DNA of 64,000 nucleotides, taken from contig RSEF01000004.1 in NCBI GenBank assembly GCA_003993805.1, forward strand, positions 79,154,937 to 79,218,936, given 5' to 3'. Below are positions 57,930 through 64,000 of the stretch, in pieces (position 1 is the stretch's first letter; each line of letters begins with the position of its first letter). This stretch comes from Himantopus leucocephalus (taxonomy: Eukaryota; Chordata; Aves; Charadriiformes; Recurvirostridae). Under the pieces are notes generated by a model. That model ran no database searches, was not told the DNA's origin, and saw nothing but the letters and a program-made list of their open reading frames with translations. The position numbers and the translations under genes are program-made.

Positions 57930-60035
57930 GTAATCTGCATCCAATTGTTCATGCTTTGTAGCCCTTAATGACAGATACTTCGGGGGAGTTGCTTGTATCC
58001 TGAAGATGAACTGTACAAGAATATCAGATTTTTGACTACTGAGGGGTAAAAAGCAAACTACCAAGTAGCTGTAAAATAATACCGTTCCTACAAAATGTAA
58101 AAGAGTGCAAGTTTAATAGCAGCACTGGTCGTTTCAAAGGTTAAATGAAATCACAGTACTGTCTCTACAAAGTAGGAATCACATACACATTGTATAGCAC
58201 ATCTTGTGTTTCCTGTAAATATAAGGTGTGACTTTTTGTTTCTACTCAAAAGTCTGAGCCTAGTGATGCTGTAGGCAATAAAATAATTTCTCTAAAAGCA
58301 CATTATGTATTGTTCCTTAACTCTGCCCTATCTGAATTGTCATTAAAGTAGTTTGTTTTGCCTAGCAAACGGAAAGTACTAGGACAGGAGCTGAGTGGCA
58401 GTTGCATCAAATTAATTTGGGATTCTGGACTATCTTAATGTTCTTAGGGTGACTGGCTTAAGTGGAGCTAGGATATAATTTCAAGACATTTAAAGATGAC
58501 CTGATTAAACCTTCTTTTTATTTCCCAAACTATCAGCAATGACAGACATTGTCAGAGAGAACTTCCCAGATTTTATGCTTTTAGGGCCTGACAATTTTTA
58601 CTAGAAAGGAAAATGAGTTCGGTAGAGAGAAGAATTTATTTACCACTTTTTTTTTTTTTTCACCAAGATCAGAAGGGTTTCAACCAGCTTTTCTGATAAC
58701 ATATCTTAGTACTCTGCAAGCTAGTGACACTTATGTGACCATCACCAGAGTGACAAATACATTGTGATCATTATTCTGATAACTGGGTGAAGTATGAAAA
58801 TCTTTTTATCTGCCTGTTAGTTATAGGGAATCCAGGCTTAGAACAAGTTTCTTAACAATGTTCTGTAGCAGTACTGGCCCACAGGGGATCTGGGCCCAAA
58901 TGTATTTATTTCCCAAGCAGACAGAAACCATTGGCAAATGAGAGAATGGAATTTATGTCCTTCCAAATTTTCTACTAGTGTCTCTTCACTGAGTGGTTTT
59001 TTGGCTGTGGACTCTTCAGACAGCTTAAGCTAAACTCAGGATGGTACAGTGCTGTAATAGAATGATTGGATTTACAGGAATATGCACATGCAGCAATGGA
59101 CTGACCAAAGCCTTCTGTATCAAGGTATTTGTGTCTAGATTAGCGTTTTAAAGAACAGCCTTAATATTACTATGAACACACACCTTTTTTTAATTTCTGG
59201 CTTGCCTTGAATTCAATGGCAAAACCTGTGATTGTTTTGGTGAGGCCAGGATACCAAAGTCTTTTAGATGCTTGGTTTTGGTTTTCTTTTCTCAGTATTA
59301 ACTTAGAAAGTGTAGTTTAATGGAGAGATCTCTTAGGATTCTCCAGCCAGGACAGACTTGCATGGCTTGTGCATTCTTGCTTCAGTGGTGGTAGGTTTTT
59401 GCTTAAGTTTTCTATCATGACCTAGATGTCTGCAACTGGAATTTTGTAGAAAAATATGTGACTAATACTGTGCCACAGTATTATATAATTGAAAGTAATG
59501 CCTTCTTGAAATACTAATGTCTTTGAGAATACTCCCTTTCGAGTAAACAAAATGCTTCAGCTGTGAATTTCCAAAATATCATGACCCTCATGGGAAAGAC
59601 TGTGAGCAATCCATCTTTAGCAAGCCATATGGTAAAAAAAAATGGATTATTTGCTTTGAAGACAGTGGAAAGAAATGTAGGACTCTGCTTTTAAATTTGT
59701 CATACACTGAACTATATAATCGAATTCAAGTGTGAAAATATCTTAACTGCAATTGTTCCTTGACAATTGATTTTTTAAATGAGGGAGACGTATGCAGTTG
59801 ATCTACAGAAGACCAAAGAGTTGGCTTATTTTGCCATATAAAGTGAGCACAAATGTTTTTGACTTGTGTCAAGATGTTTGTGTCACTGGTTTTACTTATG
59901 CCACTGTTAATAACGTACAGTTATTGTAGTTAGCTAGTGTTGGAAAGGATAAAATTAATGCTATTAATTCAGCTACAAGGTTTGTGGATCTGTGAGCAAT
60001 TGAGCAACATAACTAGGGGTCACTACCTGGATTAA
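57930..60035. other. Unique non-coding DNA
   Basis: No gene recognised. T14 lies at 58647-58660. A 6-bp GGCCCA/TGGGCC stem is near 58,876-58,896. Otherwise plain AT-rich sequence. Confidence 0.6.
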
Positions 60036-60039
60036 TGAT

Positions 60040-60255
60040 GCTTCGTGTCTTGGATTGATCATATCTAAATGTTAATCAATTCAAACCAAATGCCTGATGT
60101 TGGTTCTTTCATCTTTTTCAATTTGTTATTTGTCAGTAGTATGAAATCAAACAAAGATATTAAGCTCCCATGTCAATTAAACTGCTGTTGCTACCATAAT
60201 TAGCAGCTGCTTCTTCTGATGACAATTTTAATTAGAAATATCTATACTAGTTTTT
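60040..60255. promoter_or_regulatory. Candidate enhancer: homeodomain sites next to E-box
   Basis: TAATTA at 60197-60202 is followed after one base by the E-box CAGCTG at 60204-60209, and a second TAATTA lies at 60229-60234. TCAATTAAAC, TTAATCAATTC and GATTGATC words also occur. A homeodomain site one base from an E-box is a plausible bHLH-homeodomain composite. The block is repeat-free. Function is inferred from motifs alone. Confidence 0.28.
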
Positions 60256-60460
60256 ACACAAATATGGCAATTTGTTCTTGATCAGTTAAACAAACTCCGC
60301 ATTTCTCCTGTATTTGTACTAACAGATAGCATCCCAAGGCTTCAGTTGACATCTTACGTGACTGGCGAGGAAACTGGGGTGAGTGACTTCGAGGACAAAG
60401 TGATTTACGCACTAATATGGAAGACTTGAGAAAGAACCAGAGGATGGCAATGTCGACTAA

Positions 60461-60530
60461 AGGTCTGATCCAATGCCATTCAGGTCAATAGGAGGATAAC
60501 CTTATATAAATTCCCATTGAAAATGCTTTC
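60461..60530. repeat. Ancient palindromic dispersed repeat, copy 2
   Basis: GGTCTGATCCAATGCCATTC followed by AGGTCAATAGGAGG and CCCATTGAAAATGC matches the element seen at 4452-4522 (GTCTGATCCAAAGC...CAATGGAAAGAC). The right arm is degraded: the TTGGATCAGG end is not recognisable, but CCCATTGA, the reverse complement of the TCAATgGG part, is kept. Confidence 0.45.
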
Positions 60531-60539
60531 TCTGCACTT

Positions 60540-60690
60540 ATTAAAACAGCTGCTTTTCTGATATCGAATGAGAATGTTACAGACCAAGTACTCCTTTTGT
60601 GTGTGTGATTCTTATTGGACAAGGAAGATTGATCTGCCTTTCTCAGTGTCTTTACATTAAAATAATTTTTTTTTTCTCTAATCTCTTTTC
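60540..60690. other. Short unique spacer
   Basis: No feature beyond T10 near 60,666-60,675. Confidence 0.5.
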
Positions 60691-60694
60691 TGGC

Positions 60695-60760
60695 ACAAAG
60701 TTTTGTGTGGTCTTGGCCAAAGTGTTTAACCTCTTGATGCCTTGATCATAGCTTTCCAAT
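60695..60760 (+). mobile_element. MIR core fragment
   Basis: TTTTGTGTGGTCTTGGCCAA followed by AGTGTTTAACCTCTTGATGC and CTTGATCATAG corresponds to the MIR core GCTGTGTGACCTTGGGCAAG, TCATTTAACCTCTCTGTGCC and TCAGTTTCC. Only the central core survives. The same strand carries the better copy about 3 kb upstream. Confidence 0.55.
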
Positions 60761-60764
60761 CATT

Positions 60765-63700
60765 CTTGGACACTGAAAATTCATATCTGAAATACGAGAG
60801 TTTACAGGGTGACCATATGCCCCATCATTGTGGTATGTGTTATATAGTGACTTTCACACTCCCGATGGTGTCAATGACACACAGTGTGCTCATAAAATTT
60901 ATATGTGAGAATAACACTAAATGATATAGTAAACAGGGTTGAAACAAACATTTCCAGGAAAGCAATGTTTTCCCCTTCTCTGTAAGTGACTACAACAGCA
61001 TCTCTTTACGTTCTCTGGTTTTCACTGAATATCTGTTTATTCCTATACATAATGGTGTGAGCAGGGATGAACAACACTGTAGGAAAGATTTTATATCTGA
61101 GTCATACAATTCAGAGATGAAGAAGACCTGTTTCATGCTGTAGTCCTTCTTCCTGTTCTAGATAATTTCTGTGCAAATATAATTTTCCCTCATTGCTTTC
61201 ATTTGCACCAAAATAGTATGTGAACACATGAACTGGAGTATAATAGAGAGTTAATATTTTATCATAGGGAGCTCTGGGTGGTTGTGACAGCAGTGTGAGA
61301 AGCTCATTAAAGAGGTCTGTGAGTGTTTTACCAGTAGGATTGTACTGATGACACCTGCTTCTTGTATAAAGTAAGATTTTTCTTCTGGTTGTTTGGATGA
61401 AACTGGTTGCTTTTCATTACCTGTTTATTATTGAGATTCACCTCTCCTGAGATGGACAGCTGCTTTTGTATGAGAGAAACTGCTGAAAACAAAGACAGTC
61501 TATCAATACGTTACCTTTCTGCACCCTTCTTTTAGCTTCTGTGGTTCTAATGAGCTACTAGAATGAAGTCTTAATGACAGTAGCCATAGAGTATGTTGAT
61601 TTTACTTCCATTAGGGAATCCCTAGTTTCAGTTACCCAACATTGCTAGTGAAGGTAATGCGTTTGTGATCAAAAATAGATTTTGTCAGTAGGCTCAGTAC
61701 CAAAAATGACAAGTTTGACTTAGTAGTTATTAAAAAACCCAAACTTGTCCTCTAACTTCATTGTATGGTACTACAAATTCCACAAACCTAATTGCAAGAA
61801 AAAAAATTGTACAGAAATTGTACAGAGATGGTCCTAGACAGGAGAGAACTGTATGAGCTCTGTTTCTGGAATGCAGGAATTTTAATGAAATAGGCAGAAA
61901 GTACCTCATTACAACTTTTTTGTTTTCTTCAAGGGGTGGGGGAGGCTTTTTTTGTACTTCTTTTTTTATTTTCATTGTTAGGTTAATCTCCACTGATTCT
62001 AACTTTTGACTTCAGCTTCTTCTGCATAAAGTAAAAGATTTTGCCCTGCCATCTGAATGCCACTCTAGGGTCTTCTCCCCTCCCCAAAAGGCACTGTAAA
62101 AAGACTATGTCTGGACTTGGAGAGGTCATGGTATTTCCCCCCCCCCGGTGTTTTTAGAAACTTTATTAAAATAATTTGCACAAGGCAAATGTTAAAATTC
62201 TGACTCTAAGAATAATATCGAGTGGATTTCGCGCTTAGTATTTTAGCATTTCAACTTCTAAGGCATACTTCTCATTATCATACTAGGGCATGTTACAGAG
62301 TTCAGTGACCAGAAGCACCAAGAAGTAATTAAAAAAAAATCTCACATGGTATCTAATTAAAAACTGTTTCAGGCAGAATGAATTAAACTTAGCCTTAAAG
62401 TTGCTTATTGCATCCATCTTCCTGATGTCCAAAGGAGCTGAGTTGCAAAGGTGAATAATATAGTGGGCCCTTGCAGTAGCTGACTTCAGAAATAGAATAA
62501 TCAACAACCAGCTGGAATTACAGAATAATCAGGAGTGGGGAATTACATCATCAAATCTCTTGGCTTGGCAAGAAATATTAAAAATAAACAGTTTAATTGG
62601 CTACCAAATCCAGAGCCATAGATGTTTTTGTGGTGGATGATGGTATTGTATGACATTAATCAGACCCTTGGGTAGAAGCGAACACAAGGTATTAAGAGGA
62701 GGGCTAATACACTGGGATGGGTTTTGCAGGTCAGCATTTTTGCTGTAACATTTGGAATTACCTGGTCTCTGTTCAGCAGAAAGGCAGGAAGAACAGCAAG
62801 CAGAGAATTATAATAATCAATCTGTTATGCAATCAAGAGCAAAAACTCAGCTTTGTATAGACAAAGTCGATTCAGTTCAGCAGCATTTCTTCGCATTGTA
62901 ATGAAGATGCTCAGCAGAGAATAATCTCCAAGAGCTGCTATTTTTAAGCCTGATTTATCAGTTTTTTTATGAAAAGAAGCTGAATAAAGTGATCTATAGG
63001 TACTTTATTCCCAGAAACTAGAAGCTGGAACTTATTCATACCTACCATAGTTTTTCCATTTTCACATTAGTGAAAAAGTCAAGAACACAGCACAGGGCAC
63101 TAGAGGTAGACAGTAATTTTCCAGCAAAGTAGTGTATTAAAAAGTTGTATATCTGGAATTGGAATGGTTCAGTGCTCCCATATCTTGTGTTCAGGCATCT
63201 TTACATCAAATCAGAACCATGGCTTTTACAGATCAATGGCTTGCTATTTTTGGTTCAAGACCTTTAAGCTTCTAGAGATATCAGTATTTCCACCACATGC
63301 ACAAAATAGCTATGTGGTTAAACATTCTGAATTTTCATACTGCTCGTCTGTCTCAATGTCTTTCCAAAAAAAAAAAAAAATCAGACTGAGATCAGCTGGG
63401 GATGGAAAGAAGACTTTAACCGTGTAGAAAAAGGAACTGGGAGATACAAATAATCCAGTTATGGACATATGGACTCTGAAACCATCCTGATGCCTCACTG
63501 GCAACACTGATACTCTCCTCTACAGTGCTAGTTTAGTCTGTTAGTCTGATCAAGCCTTTTGCTCATATGACATCCTAATATTTCTTCCAGTCTTTCTGCT
63601 TGAAAATTTATTTACCTCTCTTCCCTTCATCCCATCCCAGTACCCTGTTCTTTCTGGCTGCTTCCCCACTCTTAGTGTAAGTCTCAAGCAAAGTGCCTGT

Positions 63701-64000
63701 TAAAATAGATAGGTATTATGAAAAGCTATGAATCCAAATTCTCATCCATTCCTATGGCAACATCTTGTGTCCGTGATAGTACTAAAAGGTATGATTGGAA
63801 ACCCAGTTCAGAGTCACAAAGCTTAAATCTCCAAAGCAGAATTTAGTGACAGCGACAAAAAGGAATCAAAGCTAGCTGGTTCGGCCAAATTGATGCCCAC
63901 TAAGTTAATTGTTTAAAGAAGCAGTGGCTTTGTTGTCTGGAGTGTTTGGTAAGCTGGAGTTCATGGTAGTACTAGTGTTTATATCTGCATAAATTATGTA
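60765..64000. other. Unique non-coding DNA to window end
   Basis: No gene recognised. C10 lies at 62137-62146. A15 at 63366-63380 is the only A run of 12 or more in the window. Short frames on both strands have no similarity I recognise. Confidence 0.6.

Noticed and set aside
57690..58064. 124-codon minus-strand frame
   Set aside because: It is the antisense of a MIR-type SINE at 57745-57928 plus flanks, so not a gene.
1..64000. CRISPR arrays, operons, prokaryotic promoters, phage or plasmid features
   Set aside because: No regularly spaced direct repeats, no bacterial-style gene density and no ribosome binding sites; the window is vertebrate nuclear DNA.

Overview
This window looks like non-coding nuclear DNA from a vertebrate, most likely a bird. 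The main reason is CR1 LINE sequence: a ~2.2 kb minus-strand copy near 20-22 kb with readable endonuclease and reverse-transcriptase protein fragments, and two plus-strand 3' ends near 23 kb. There is no Alu, no L1 and little other young repeat. Base composition is AT-rich, interspersed repeat density is low, and ancient MIR/CORE-type SINE remnants are scattered about. A bird fits best; a crocodilian or turtle is less likely because those genomes carry more repeats. The species and locus cannot be named from sequence alone.

I found no convincing protein-coding exon, tRNA, rRNA, CRISPR array or bacterial-type gene. The open frames are short (longest 156 codons), AT-driven and unrelated to families I know. 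The exceptions are fragments inside CR1, which are dead transposon sequence. The window is therefore probably intergenic or inside a very large intron. One observation favours an intron of a plus-strand gene: of 18 homopolymer A/T runs of at least 12 bases, 17 are T on the plus strand and one is A.

Layout. 1-1.95 kb: unique AT-rich DNA. 1.96-2.56 kb: a GC- and CpG-rich patch with a G-quadruplex motif spanning a TATA-like box. 2.6-19.7 kb: mostly unique DNA with a palindromic ancient repeat (4.45 kb), a candidate regulatory block (10.1-10.6 kb), a 100-N assembly gap (13,852-13,951) and a MIR remnant (14.6 kb). 19.75-23.5 kb: a repeat cluster with a hAT-like end, the long CR1 and two opposite-strand CR1 tails. 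23.5-49.4 kb: unique DNA with MIR-like remnants (30.6, 36.3, 42.8, 48.8 kb), a G-quadruplex (36.2 kb) and a candidate regulatory block (46.1 kb). 49.4-64 kb: the most structured part. It holds a PBX-MEIS/octamer candidate enhancer (49.5 kb), twin hairpins and an LTR-like piece (55.4-55.7 kb), a 157-bp imperfect palindrome (56.4-56.56 kb), several homeodomain-site-rich blocks (56.6-57.7 and 60.0-60.25 kb), a good MIR copy (57.75 kb), and a second copy of the 4.45 kb repeat (60.46 kb).

No genes act together here. If the window has a function it is probably cis-regulatory. That is an inference that needs cross-species alignment or chromatin data.
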